Assembly: GCA_034440575.1 (NCBI GenBank)
Contig: JAOTOL010001640.1
Span: forward strand, 1,465,501 to 1,529,500
Direction of reading: 5' to 3'
DNA: 64,000 nucleotides
Origin: Imbricaverruca yamaguchii
Taxonomy: Eukaryota > Arthropoda > Thecostraca > Neoverrucidae
A program made the position numbers and the translations under genes. The stretch's first letter is position 1; every line of letters begins with the position of its first letter. The notes under the pieces were generated by a model. That model worked only from the letters and a program-made list of their open reading frames with translations, searched no databases and was not told the origin of the DNA. Shown here one piece after another: positions 31,340 to 43,770 of the stretch.

Positions 31340-31545
31340 GCTGGTGTTCGGTCGACATGTGGGCACCACCTCTCCGACCTCCACCTCCGCGGCGCCACTC
31401 CCACCTGACATGCGGTCGACACTTGGCCACCACCCCTCCCCGACCTCCACCTCCGCGGCGCCACTCCCACCTGACATGCGGTCGACACGTGGCCACCACC
31501 CCTCCCCGACCTCCACTTCCGCCGCGCCACTCCCGCCTGATCCGT
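31340..31545. repeat. 66-bp tandem repeat, about 3 copies
   Basis: CCGACCTCCACCTCCGCGGC starts each unit, which ends GACACTTGGCCACCACCCCT. Confidence 0.93.
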
Positions 31546-31570
31546 AACACTACCTATTTGTTGTTCGCAG

Positions 31571-31699
31571 CTGCATAAGCGCGGCCAGTTCACGCTGAAG
31601 CGACGCAAGGGCAAGGCCGAGCTGGACGCGGACGATTTCCTGTGTCCACTGGACGTTCAAGGCTCGCCGCTCTCTTCCCCAGATGTGGTCAGCGGACAG
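31571..31699 (+). CDS. Liprin-beta: Liprin-beta exon: basic C-terminal tail
   Basis: The exon encodes LHKRGQFTLKRRKGKAELDA, followed by DDFLCPLDVQGSPLSSPDVV and SGQ. The basic run followed by an acidic 'xxxxxCPL/CPM' motif corresponds to the 'LRKKKxxxxxxYxCPME' region near the end of vertebrate liprin-betas. Borders are TTCGCAG|CTG at 31570 and GGACAG|GTAGGT at 31699, both phase 0. The terminal exon should follow but was not identified; the frame would also read on to a stop after 31900 if the donor were skipped. Confidence 0.9.
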
Positions 31700-31787
31700 G
31701 TAGGTACCTCCCCAGACTGGATGGAGGGGGCTTCTGTGTCCAGGGGTCGCCGCTCTCCTCCCCAAATGTGCCCAGCAGACAGGTGGG
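31657..31787. repeat. 83-bp-offset duplication of the exon end and donor
   Basis: TCAAGGCTCGCCGCTCTCTT to GCGGACAG|GTAGG (31657-31704) is echoed at 31740-31787 by TCCAGGGGTCGCCGCTCTCC to GCAGACAG|GTGGG. Confidence 0.85.
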
Positions 31788-32236
31788 GGTCTGCCACGAC
31801 CCGGGAAGGCGGTCACAAACAGGGGCGTCGGCTATTGAAGTGTTATTCTTTCTATAATTCTACCAATGGTATGCGTTTTGCTGTTCCCAAATGCTACCAG
31901 TAGTTCGCTGCGTTTTACCTACCAGTTTTTTGCTTTGTTTTACCCACCAGTTCAAATGCTACGTTTTTCGCTGCGCTGCTTACCAGTGGTATGGTTTTGC
32001 TGTTCAGCACAGATCGTTAGCCGGGGCAGGTAGTGTGCTGGTCTATATATCAGCCGTTGAATGCCAGCTACCCCTGGTTGCAGGCACGACCATAAGCGTA
32101 GCAATTTGCAGGCATGTGGTTTTAGGAAGCAAATATAAAGGCGTGTTAGTTTTCAATAACGATGTTTTTCGTGCTGAAAATGCATATATACGCTCAAAGT
32201 ACTTTTCAGCCAGACTCCTCTTCCAGAGGAAAAGGC
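31788..32236. other. Unique sequence, no terminal exon recognised
   Basis: Loose repeats of TACCAGTTTTTTGCT type lie at 31890-31990. No feature was supported. Confidence 0.45.
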
Positions 32237-33050
32237 ACGCCCTGGTATCAGTTGTGGCGCCTGAGGTTTCGTGCCGATCCCCTGCTGCTCTGGTAGGCTT
32301 CAGTGCTGCCCTCTGTCACCCCTGACACTAGTGGCGGGGCCTGAGGTACCATACCGATTCTCTACTACCCCGACAGGCCTCAATGCTGCCCTCTGTCACC
32401 CCTGACACTAGTGGCGGGGCCTGAGGTACCATACCGATTCCCTACTACCCCGGCAAGTCTCAGTGCTGCCCCCTGTCACCCCTGACACTAGAGGCGGGAC
32501 CTCAAGTACCATACCGATTTCCTACTACCCGGACGGGCCTCAGTGCTGCCCTCTGTCACCCCTGACACTAGTGGCGGGGCCTGAGGTACCATACCGATTC
32601 CCTACTACCCCGACAGGCCTCAATGCTGCCCTCTGTCACCCTTGACACTAGTGACGGGGCCTGAGGTACCATACCGATTCCCTGCTACCCCGACAGGCCT
32701 CAATGCTGCCCTCTGTCACCCCTGACATTAGAGGCGGGGCCTGAGGTACCATACCGATTCTCTACTACCCCGACAGGCCTCAATGCTGCCCTCTGTCACC
32801 CCTGACACTAGTGGCGGGGCCTGAGGTACCATACCGATTATCTACTACCCCGACAGGCCTCAATGCTGCCCTCTGTCACCCCTGACACTAGTGGCGGGGC
32901 CTGAGGTACCATACCGATTTCCTACTACCCCGACAGGCCTCAGTGCTGCCCTCTGTCACCCTTGACACTAGAGGCGGGACCTCAAGTACCATACCGATTT
33001 CCTACTACCCGGACGGGCCTCAGTGCTGCCCTCTGTCACCCCTGGCGCTG
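32237..33050. repeat. 80-bp tandem repeat, about 10 copies
   Basis: CCTGACACTAGTGGCGGGGC starts each unit, which ends CAATGCTGCCCTCTGTCACC. Paired variants (GAGGCGGGACCTCAAG) recur at both ends of the array. Confidence 0.97.
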
Positions 33051-35384
33051 GCTGTTGAGATGAATGACAACATGTGCCTGACCCTGTTGTGTCCGTCACC
33101 CTCTCTGGTGGCCGTTTGGTGACTCTTCGATGTGTCTTGTTCCCGCGCAGAAGGCAGCGTCATCTTTCGGTGTGACCGGAATAAAACCATGAGCGGTAAC
33201 TGTGTGACTATGTGTGTCATCTCCCTGTAGATTAGGAGGTACTGGCGTGACCTCAGTGTGCTGTGGGACGCTGGATTTATGTCCTATTTATGCTTAACGC
33301 ATGCTCGAGTGTCTTGTCTTCTTCCTTCTGTTTTCGGGTTCATGAAGCTTTCGTTTTTTGTTTGTTTGTTTGTTTGTTTTTGTTTGCGTTGGTGTGAGCT
33401 TGCACTGTAAGGTGACCGTCTTTTTTTGTTGTATAATTTGATGTTGTAGACATGCCACCTAACGTTTTTTTGTCGTTCCAACTCTTATAGGTACGCTGTT
33501 TTTTCTTTGGTTCAATTTGTTGCATTTTGCTCATTGGTTGCGACGCATTGTTATTACCATGTGACCACTCACCATTAAATTTCAAGAGTTGAGCACGAGC
33601 TTCAACGGTCACTGTACTTTACGCCAGTCCTGATGGTGTTCTCTGCTCCTTGGGTTTCAAGTCTGGTGGTCGGACGCCAGAGGTTGTGAGCTTGCTTACC
33701 TGCTATGTATTGTAAAGCAGCCATCGATCTCAGGTATGCTTGCATGCATATGCCCGCACGCGTGACGCGTCCGAGGCGCGCCGGACTCTAGCAGCCGTCT
33801 GACGGTGGAGGCCGCTACGTGCAGTTGGACGCGTGCGCACAAGCTGGTGGTGGGCGCCACGGTGGAGGTGCTAACTGAGTAGTTGATGATGCCTCTTCTA
33901 GTAATCTGACGACGGCAGTTCGATAACGATAACCAGCACCTGCATGTGTTGGGCGTCCTTGCGCTAGCTCGTCGTTTGGGCTTAAGGACTCTCACACGTT
34001 CGTGGCTACACAGGTTCATCTGGGCTCGTGCTGTGCGTGTTTCATGCAACGGTCGGTTATGGATCTGAGCTTTCCTTGATGTTTTGTCAAACTTGAGCTG
34101 GCATGAACGAGCTGCGTTGCTTTGTTCTGTGCTGTGTCTCCGGTACAAAATTTATATACGGCCAAAATCTGGTATTGACCGAAGCATCCTGTTTATTGGG
34201 ATTGTTACTTGACATTCATTGTTCACATAGGCCGGCTGGGCATGTTTCTTGTGAGATTTCTGGTCGTGTTTGATGTGCACTTGATAGTACTTGATGTGCA
34301 CTTGATGTGCACTTGATACCTTCAGCGGAATTAATTAACTTATAATGTAGCAGATGAACATGCAATAACTGCCCGACATGAAGTCCGAGCTGACGACAGT
34401 TCCAGTCGTCATTCGTTGGAAGCTCGGGGGTGTAGTCTGAGTCGCCGACCTTGCAGCGGGAGTGACCGCGCCGACCGTTGCAGAGCCCGCTGGAGATGTC
34501 GCTGGTGGAGCTGCGTACCAGTGACGTGTGACGGTCGTGACGTCACCGATGACGTCACGGCGGGTCTCCCGTCCAGCCGGGCGACGCGGGGCCGGTTCTG
34601 GTCGTGTCGGCAGATCGGGCTGGTCGTGGTTGGCGTTGACGCCATCTGGATCCGCGTCGATTGCGTCGCTTTCTGATGGAAAGTGTTGCCAATGTGTGGT
34701 CCTTGTGAGCGTGAACAACGTTCCGCCGTCTCGAAGCCGTGCAGTCACTGTGAACGAAGCAGTACGTGAAACGTCAATCACGCTGATTCACAGGGACTAT
34801 TTGCACTGCAATCGGATGGAGTGCATTCTGTCGTGTGTGTATCACCATCTGAAGCCTGAGCCACACTGTGTCGTGTCTTTACCACCATCCGAAGCCTTCC
34901 TAGTCTTCCCGGTCCGTCTGCTGCTTTTCCAGAGGATTTTTACTCGCAGCACTAAGCCGCCGTGCCTTCTCTTTATGGGTCGACAAATCGCCTGTTATCG
35001 TGTCATCCGTATGGTGCTCTTCTACAGCCCTGTGCCTGCGCCATGTCTACAACACCTGAGATGTGCCTAGTATTTTTATACACGCGATGTGCAGGTTGGG
35101 CGCCGGGCCGCGGTCGGCGCCGGCGACAGTTTTAGCCAAATGACAGCTGTGTGATGGACAACGTGCCGTACAAGAGTGCCTCTGTGTTGGTGAGTGTGGC
35201 TGAAGTGTCGGGAGGTGGGCGAGGGGTGGGGCTCGCCTCCTGGTGGGACGCCACCGCGTCGGTGTCGTGTTAGCCATAGGTATCACCGGTGCTTGAGAGT
35301 AGAGTCGGAACCTCGCGCGCCAGTCACCGGCCACCCGAGTCCGACATAGTCGTGCGTTCTGAAGGGTGTGACAAACGTGTAGCA
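33051..35384. other. No gene recognised
   Basis: Mostly unique. There is a GTTT run at 33357-33383, and two perfect TGACGTCA palindromes lie at 34538 and 34550. Overlapping frames at 34335-34781 and 34528-35070 on opposite strands show no motif. Confidence 0.5.
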
Positions 35385-35500
35385 AGCCTGTGGCGAACGT
35401 GTGGCGAACGTGTAACGAGCGCGTGGCGAACGTGTAACGAGCGTGTGGCGAACGTGTAACGAGCGTGTGGCCAACGTGTAACGAGCGTGTGACTGAAGTG
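35385..35500. repeat. ~19-bp repeat (GTGTGGCGAACGTGTAACGA)
   Basis: About six loose copies. Confidence 0.85.
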
Positions 35501-35654
35501 TGATGAGTGTGATGAAGGAAGTGTGAGGCGTGATAGTGTAGCGTGGGAACGATGTGAGCTGGGCAGGTGCTGCAGAGGCATAACGCGAGGGCGTGCCGGG
35601 GTATGTGGATCGTCTGGGGCAGCTCAGTGGGCTGAGTTGCGGCACCGTGCCTGC

Positions 35655-35760
35655 TACACCCCCGACTGGTGCCGGTGTACTGGCCTGCTACACCCCCGAC
35701 TGGTGTCGGTGTACCGGTCTGCTACACCCCCGACTGGTGCCGGTGTACCGGTCTGGACCT
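35655..35760. repeat. ~33-bp repeat, 3 copies
   Basis: CTGCTACACCCCCGACTGGT then GCCGGTGTACCGGT. Confidence 0.9.
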
Positions 35761-36068
35761 GCACTGGTCGGTCGTCCGAGCTGCACCTGTGCCGACTGCC
35801 GGCCGGTGAGGCACCTCCTCCGTGGCAGACTCGTGTCGAGTGTGCCGAGTCTTCACCTCGGCCGACCGCGGTGCGCCAGCGCGAGTCGGCGTGGGCGTCG
35901 TCAATAAAGTCGCGCCCGCCGGCCGTGCCGATTGGTCGGGCGGTGGGGCGTGGGTCGTGCCAATCACGGCGCTGTTTGTTCAGCTGACGAGTGGCCCGCA
36001 TAACCGGGTTATCCGCGGCCCGGGGCGGCCGGCGGCTCCGAAAAACACACCGCCAGCGACCGGCACGT
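35761..36068. other. GC-rich unique sequence
   Basis: No feature was supported; frames on opposite strands overlap. Confidence 0.5.
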
Positions 36069-36475
36069 GATGGCCGGCTACCCGCCTGCGGCTGTACAGC
36101 CTCCACCGACACGGGCGTTCATACAGCATACGGTCGTTACGACCGGCACGTGATCCTCAGATACCCGCCTGCGGCTGTACAGCCTCCACCGACGCGGGCG
36201 TTCATACAGCATACGGTCGTTACGACCGGCACGTGATCCTCAGATACCCGCCTGCGGCTGTACGGCCTCCACCGACGCGGGTGTTCATACGGCATACGGT
36301 CGTTACGACCGGCACGTGATCCCCAGATACCCGCCTGCGGCTGTACAGCCTCCACCGACACGGGCGTTCATACAGCATACGGTCGTTACGACCGGCACGT
36401 GATCCTCAGATACCCGCCTGCGGCTGTACGGCCTCCACCGACGCGGGTGTTCATACGGCATACGGCCGTGGCAGT
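36069..36475. repeat. 83-bp tandem repeat, 5 copies
   Basis: Units start near TACCCGCCTGCGGCTGTACA and contain CATACGGTCGTTACGACCGG, which holds the inverted repeat CGGTCGTTACGACCG. Confidence 0.97.
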
Positions 36476-37149
36476 GCAGTGGGTATCGGCCAATCAGGCT
36501 GCCGGCTAAGAAACGAGAAAAACGAAGTTTCGGCGTTCGCCCTCTCGGTTTCCAAGCTGTCGCGGTATTCGTCATCTAGGTTTACAAACTGTCGTGGTTT
36601 TCGCCCTCTAGGTTCCCAAACTTCTGCCTGAATTGTGTAGTGTAGCGGTATCATTTCTCTCATCAGACGCATCATCTTCAGGAATATCGACCCGATCAAC
36701 TGTTCCACAGCATACCCTATATGGGAGCAGCACAATTCTGTTTTGTTTGGAGCTAGATATACATTATTTTCCCTGGAACACCGAACGAGAAACACTCCAT
36801 ATGTTGGGGATTCAATCTTCGAACTGAAGATTTGATGATGATCTGCCCCCTGTGATTTTAATTTCAAGTCAATATTTAATGTGGTAAATCAAGAAAAACT
36901 TATCCTATGTTGAAGAGTCTGTACCGAAGCCGTAAAATGTGTGGTAGTCTCCAATATGACAATTATTGTTTTCAATACAAAGCCCAGTTCAGGAGTCGAC
37001 GACATAGTCCTTTACCATTTACGTAGCAATGGATGTAAAAGCTCTTGGCACTTCAAAAGGTCATGTTTCCACTTAAATACTATTTCAAGCCCAGAAAGTA
37101 AACGTTTAGTGTTTTAAAACATTAATAGTTTCTGGCGGCATGGCCGTAA
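36476..37149. other. AT-richer unique DNA
   Basis: A minus-strand frame of 138 codons (36451-36867) lacks any motif. No feature is called. Confidence 0.5.
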
Positions 37150-37380
37150 TAGGCTGCATGACCTTATGGTCGGGGGTTATATAACAATATTGGTGTGGAT
37201 TGTCGTGATAGGTTGTATGACATTGGGGTGGATGGGGGTGACAGGTTGTATGACGTTGGGTGGATGGGGGTGATGGATTGTATATCACTGGGGTGAATAT
37301 CCATGCTAAGTTGTATGCCTTGGGGTGTATGGCCGTGATAAGGTGTATGGTTTTAAGGTAAATAGTCGTGATGACTTCAC
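37150..37380. repeat. Degenerate ~35-bp repeat
   Basis: Units like TGATAGGTTGTATGACATTG plus GGGTGGATGGGGG recur about six times. Confidence 0.75.
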
Positions 37381-39084
37381 GGGTAGGAATTTAGCATGTC
37401 CAAGCGACGCCTCGTAAAAATTGTGGACCGTAGCAGAACAGGGAAACTCGGTATTGCAGAGCGGCTGGGCACGTATGGAAAGAGCACGGAGCACAAACTG
37501 ACCTTCATTCCAGGAACACCGCTCGTGAGTAAGAGGGAACGTGGAGCGTTCTGTCCGCGACAGTTGCTGACATCCTCGAAACCACCGAGTTAACTCAGCA
37601 ACTAATCGTGATATATCGAATGACATCCGACCTCGCCGGAAAGTGACGTCAAACAAGCGAGATGAATACGAACGAGGCTGTGCATGCCGATTGCTCACTT
37701 TGCCATTTCCCATGGCAAATGGAGTCGCTCGTGGCAGGTGATCTGTAATTCTCGCGTTGCGGGGTACACCGTGTATCGCCTCGTTAGGAGACCGGCCATC
37801 GCGCTGCTAGGGTATTTGTGTTTTGTGGGCTCTCGGACTGGCGAGTTGGGGGCTCAGCTATGGATTGTGAAGTGGCACCAGCCATGGGCGGTCCTCACAA
37901 CTCGGTGTGTCTCCGAACCCAACTGAGAGGCTCCCTGAGTGTGTCTCGGGAGATCCGCGGGTTCAAAGGTTTCGACGGCGCCGAGAGGAGTATTGCTAGT
38001 TGGGCGACGTCGAGGCCTAAAGGCACACTGGCACTAGGCTTCGCGTCCAGGTGAAACACATCAGGCGGGCAATTGTCGGGCGCTTTAGATTCGAGTGCGT
38101 GGCAAGCATGGAAGCCATGCCAATTTTTACGAGCGAGGGGGACAAGCCCGAGCAAGTCTACTCCCGAGTATATGCTTTTGTTTGTGGCTTCACAGCGCAC
38201 CAAGCAGCGGAGGCCGTATGAGGTCGCCTGCCTCTGATCCTGGTGGGGAGGGCGGGCACTGCGGGGAATCCCGTGCATGCGTAACACAAGGTCATCTGAC
38301 CGACACGACCCGACCCGACTCCACCTGTCCGTCATACATCTAAATTCTTAACGACTCGTGTGGTACAGAGCTTCGAGCTGTTTAAAAAATTTATACCGGA
38401 GTGCATCTGCTAGCTCTTGTCATACTTGTGTTTTACCTGCTCTGATCCCAACATTTCTTCCCGAAGTACTTAAAATTTGTCTTGACAGGCTCAACTTGTA
38501 CACGCACTTGTAGCTGTGTGGGTTTAGCCGCCGGTCAACTCATGCCGTCATATCACGTGCTCTGCGGCCCACGGCGGGGCCAATGCCAGTGTGGTGCTGG
38601 TGTGGCGCTTAACGTTTGTTTGTTTTTGGTTGGTTGAACTTTAATTCAGGAATGGGCTTTTTTCGGGGGGGGGCGGGGGGGTGGGAAATGGGGGGGGAGA
38701 GGAAACCGGGTTTGGAAAAAAAAATGTGCGGCACCAACTGAGCGGGTAAGCAGTGAGACAAGAACCGTGCCACCTACGCCAGTTCAATTCGGAAGAGTAT
38801 ATCTTGGTTTGAGTTGCGTACCCAGTGTTCGGCAGATAGCCCGACTTCTGCAAGAATGCGCCAATTTAGACTGAATCGGGTTGTTAGAAATGCTCACATG
38901 TGAAGATTGGGAGGAATTTCTTCCCGAAATCGGGCTGATACGTCAAGTGGGGACATGAATTCCAAAGTCGAATGCACTGTCAAATTGCCGAAATAGGTAC
39001 GCACTTATTTTTAAATTCCTGTACTATCCGCTGCGAACATTGGACGCATTACGCAATGAGGTGCACCATGCCGATAAGACAGCG
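37381..39084. other. No gene recognised
   Basis: The 146-codon minus-strand frame at 37895-38335 has mixed composition but no motif or start context. A G-run lies at 38658-38694. Confidence 0.45.
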
Positions 39085-39132
39085 CATGGGTGCTGTATGA
39101 CCAATGTCGATTCGCCCCTAAACGCAAATGAC
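39085..39132 (+). mobile_element. LINE 3'-tail fragment
   Basis: GTGCTGTATGACCAATGTCG then ATTCGCCCCTAAACGCAAAT. Confidence 0.6.
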
Positions 39133-39904
39133 CGACCCAAGGCAGCGCAGTTGCTACCGATCCACAAGATCCCTGTGGGGGCTTGGTGCTCGGTCAATTT
39201 CCCGCGGCAGGTGAGCCAAAGGCGCACCGCTAGCCCTCGATCGTCCAGCGCCCCGATGGCACCTTCTAGTATGCAGCCTGTCCGTCTCAGTTGAACAGAT
39301 ACTGCACATCGGGGATGTTCTACCGCTCACTCATGAGAAACGTAATTAATAATGTCTTCAGGAAGAAGAGGACAGCGTGGGTCTTGTCAGATTCAATTCC
39401 AGGATAGCATTTGAAGAAATCGTCCATTTTGTTTCATTGCTAGCCGATGAGATTGCAGCTTGCAGATTGCACTAGTCCTAGTTGCCAGAGTCGTGGCCAT
39501 GCCCGAATTAAAGGCGAATGCGGCAGATGACCTTGGAAAGCGGGTGTGGCCTTCGGGGAGACCATGTGCTCGGGTGCAGACAAAATTGTGATCGAATAAT
39601 TCCAGAGATATTCATCGAATTTAAAACATCATGGAAATGAGCATAGGCGAACTAAAATTTCCTCGGATATGTGTGTGGTATTAGAGTCCGCGAAAAAAAG
39701 GAAAACAAAAACAGCACAAAGCTAAGGTTTTTGCCGAAATCTGGCTACCTTCCTGGTCACAGGCCCATGGCCTCCTCCCTCCCCTTGCGAATGCACCCCG
39801 CACGAATGTGTCCAGCTGCATAATGATGTTTCGGTACGCATGGCGAAACGATCCTTCCCTGGCTGAGTTGTGTGCGTGTGTTGCTGGCGTGCGAGTATTG
39901 TCCA
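39133..39904. other. No feature recognised
   Basis: Unique sequence with no repeat and no supported gene. Confidence 0.5.
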
Positions 39905-41605
39905 GAGAGGGAGCGGTCCCACCACTGGTGACGGGAGCGGTCCCACCACTGGACGGGAGCGGTCCCACCACTGGACGGGAGCGGTCCCACCACTGGACGG
40001 GAGCGGTCCCACCACTGGACGGGAGCGGTCCCACCACTGGACGGGAGCGGTCCCACCACTGGACGGGAGCGGTCCCACCACTGGTGACGGGAGCGGTCCC
40101 ACCACTGGTGACGGGAGCGGTCCCACCACTGGACGGGAGCGGTCCCACCACTGGTGACGGGAGCGGTCCCACCACTGGTGACGGGAGCGGTCCCACCACT
40201 GGTGACGGGAGCGGTCCCACCACTGGACGGGAGCGGTCCCACCACTGGACGGGAGCGGTCCCACCACCGGACGGGAGTGGTCCCACCACTGGACAGGAGC
40301 GGTCCCACCACTGGACGGGAGCGGTCCCACCACTGGACGGGAGCGGTCCCACCACTGGTGTCGGGAGCGGTCCCACCACTGGTGACGGGAGCGGTCCCAC
40401 CACTGGACGGGAGCGGTCCCACCACTGGACGGGAGCGGTCCCACCACTGGACGGGAGCGGTCCCACCACTGGACGGGAGCGGTCCCACCACTGGTGTCGG
40501 GAGCGGTCCCACCACTGGACGGGAGCGGTCCCACCACTGGACGGGAGCGGTCCCACCACTGGTGACGGGAGCGGTCCCACCACTGGACGGGAGTGGTCCC
40601 ACCACTGGACAGGAGCGGTCCCACCACTGGACGGGAGCGGTCCCACCACTGGACGGGAGCGGTCCCACCACTGGTGTCGGGGCGGTCCCACCACTGGACG
40701 GGAGCGGTCCGCCACTGGACGGGAGCGGTCCCACCACTGGTGACGGGAGCGGTCCCACCACTGGACGGGAGTGGTCCCACCACTGGACGGGAGCGGTCCC
40801 ACCACTGGACGGGAGCGGTCCCACCACTGGACGGGAGCGGTCCCACCACTGGACGGGAGCGGTCCCACCACTGGTGACGGGAGCGGTCCCACCACTGGAC
40901 GGGAGCGGTCCCACCACTGGACGGGAGCGGTCCCACCACTGGACGGGAGCGGTCCCACCACTGGACGGGAGCGGTCCCACCACTGGACGGGAGCGGTCCC
41001 ACCACTGGACGGGAGCGGTCCCACCACTGGACGGGAGCGGTCCCACCACTGGACGGGAGCGGTCCCACCACTGGACGGGAGCGGTCCCACCACTGGACGG
41101 GAGCGGTCCCACCACTGGACGGGGAGCGGTCCCACCACTGGACGGGAGCGGTCCCACCACTGGACGGGAGCGGTCCCACCACTGGTGTCGGGAGCGGTCC
41201 CACCACTGGTGACGGGAGCGGTCCCACCACTGGCGGTCCGTCGGGAGCGGTCCCACCACAGGACGGGAGCGGTCCCACCACTGGTGACGGGAGCGGTCCC
41301 ACCACTGGTGACGGGAGCGGTCCCACCACTGGTGACGGGAGCGGTCCCACCACTGGACGGGAGCGGTCCCACCACTGGACGGGAGCGGTCCCACCACTGG
41401 ACGGGAGCGGTCCCACCACTGGACGGGAGCGGTCCCACCACTGGACGGGGCGGTCCACCGGGACGGGAGCGGTCCCACCACTGGACGGGAGCGGTCCCAC
41501 CACTGGACGGGAGCGGTCCCACCACTGGTGTCGGGAGCGGTCCCACCACAGGACGGGAGCGGTCCCACCACTGGACGGGAGCGGTCCCACCACTGGACGG
41601 CCCCG
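39905..41605. repeat. 22-bp minisatellite, about 74 copies
   Basis: GGGAGCGGTCCCACCACTGG is followed by AC, or by TGAC or TGTC in longer units. Long open frames on both strands (GPLPSSGGTAPVQWWDRSRP type) are artefacts of a stop-free repeat. Small deletions lie at 40681-40715, 41122 and 41450. Confidence 0.98.
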
Positions 41606-41984
41606 GTGCCGGGGACCGGCCAGGCCGGCCGGCCGGCCCGCCCAGCCGGCCAGTGCGGCGCGGCTGCTCTCACGAGCGCGTCTGGTCCGGCCCATCAGCT
41701 CGGATCGTTCCCAGGCGGACCGGAGCAGGTGGCCTGCAGCGGCGCACGCCAGCGCCCCGGGGCGGCATTGTTGCCACTGTGGGAAGCTGGTGCGGCGGCG
41801 GCGGCACCCCCGGCTGACGCCGGTGCCCTGTAGTCCATCACGCGGTGATTACGGCCGCCACAGAGCAGGCGCAGAGGCGGGCCAGTATGTCGACTCCGGC
41901 GGCGGCAGGCGCGCGACGCTGGAGCATCCCCCGTCCGCGTAGTCAGCGTCAGCCTATACGGCCGGCTGTACACGGTGTGCACAT
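41606..41984. other. GC-rich unique sequence
   Basis: CCGGCCGG-rich start, then unique DNA with no supported gene. Confidence 0.5.
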
Positions 41985-42040
41985 GAAATGACCAAACCGG
42001 GTCGATGCGCCCTAAACACTCAAATAACCAACCAACACGT
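41985..42040 (+). mobile_element. LINE 3'-tail fragment
   Basis: ATGACCAAACCGGGTCGATG, then CGCCCTAAACACTCAAATAA and CCAACCAAC. Confidence 0.7.
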
Positions 42041-43680
42041 GCACATGGGTGTTTATTTGTAAACATTATTATGGGGGTGGGGTCGGGTCGGAGGAAAAAT
42101 ACATGAAGGAAATTGGCAGTAAAAAATGGATTGGGGGGCACAATCCATAGGTTCCCATGTTGAAAGTTGACAGTATTCGGGGGGAAGCCAACATTGAGCG
42201 GGTACTTGCCCTCAGAAGTATGCAAACCAACACCACTGTTTGCACATATATGTAGTGATGTAGTACTGGTGATGTAGTCACAGCAAAACACCTCACTATC
42301 ACTGAAGGACTGATCTCTGTGCTCTTCAACTCGTCTGTTTGTTATCGCGTTCTTCGTTGGCCGTCGGCCTGCGATGCAATCCCCGTTGCTCGTTACAACC
42401 ATTCGATACCAATGCAATGGTAAAACAGCAATTCACCTGTGGGAGTTGCGTCAAAGGTCGACTTCTCGCACTGGGTGGCGGCGCTCGTGATCAACTGTAA
42501 GCAGAGTGGTCTTCTATGGTGATAATTCGCTGGTGAGATAGTTAGCGCCACCGCCCAGTGATTGGCAATGAACGCAGCTTCCATGCATTCACATACGCAG
42601 TATTTAACACAATCTGCATGTCACGTTTTGGACGTGAGGCGCGAGATCTTCCGCTCATGGGCAATAAGAGATCTTGTGGAATGGTTGCATTTGTTCATGC
42701 TGAGCAAATCGTAGGATATTTGTTGGGAATAAATATTCCATTAATTGTAGTTACACAGTGAATGCTACTGATGGATAGAACTGCGGGAATCGTCGATTTC
42801 CGGAACATTCTACCAGCTTCATCAGGTAGGGTCCTTTCTCTATCGCATCCGATTCGACCTGAAAAGGTGGATTCGGCTATGGCAGTTATATATCGATCGA
42901 AAAGAACCTGTGACGCACTGAAGTTCAACTGCGGTGGGTGGCAACGGTCTTTGTCACCATCCGATAAACGGCGGCTCTTCCTAAGGCCAGCGGCAGATAA
43001 CGTGTGATACTCTTAACTCAGCCGCTGAGTCCTCCCCAGGCGTCACGGCAAATTCACCTTCGCCGGGCGAGGAAGGGGTAGCTGGGAGCTGAGATAAAAT
43101 GTATCCCGGTAAGGTGGAATAAAATGGAAATCACCGTCAGAAAGTCCTGATAGTCATGATCAAGGAAAGATCAAAAGATGTCATAAATTTACATTTTGGC
43201 CGATAATGGGGTCATCAGAGGTCAGAGATCAAGATACGCAGCTTGACCGAAGTTCCTGGGAGTGCTTAGATCAAGGCACAGCTTGCTTTCTTTCCGTATT
43301 GTTTCTCAACGACTAACAATTGAATGCATTCGTATTAATCACATTAAAAGGTCCGGACATTGTCGATCAGATCGTGCTAGAATTAAGCTCCAAAGCCAGC
43401 TCCCGAACTGTGTGTGCCGGAGACAGGGAAAATGTCATTGCCAAGTCAATGTAGCCGATAACTCACATCACAACTTTTTTTCGCGTAATTTCATGCCATT
43501 AGCATACTTTTATGGCCATGCTGATATTCTTAAAATGCACATAAAATGATGCATCAGATATGCGGAATGTTTCGGACCTATGCGTCTCCTCAGTCGGACG
43601 CTATCTCAGTGAAAACCTGAAAGGATGCCTCAAGAGGCTTACCGGGTCGCGGAAAAGTATTAGAAATATATGCACACACA
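42041..43680. other. No gene recognised
   Basis: Lower-GC unique DNA. Frames of 60-110 codons have no motifs. Confidence 0.5.
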
Positions 43681-43681
43681 A

Positions 43682-43713
<32 letters not shown>

Positions 43714-43770
43714 ACGTGTCTGTGTGTGTGCGTGCGCATATATTTACATACATGCATATGTATATGCATG
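43681..43770. repeat. (TA)n/(TG)n microsatellite
   Basis: TATATATATATGTGTGTGTG and related dinucleotides, fading into GCATATGTATATGCATG. Confidence 0.95.

Noticed and set aside
34416..34676. Frame containing 'CRQIGLVV', recalling the RQIGAF motif near the end of long liprin-beta isoforms
   Set aside because: Only three residues match and the flanks do not resemble the family. Judged coincidental.
37895..38335. 146-codon minus-strand frame
   Set aside because: No motif, no splice support, and overlapping plus-strand frames of similar length.
39681..41817. Frames up to 657 codons (VGPLPSSGGTAPVQWWDRSR type)
   Set aside because: Stop-free 22-bp minisatellite; present in all phases of both strands.
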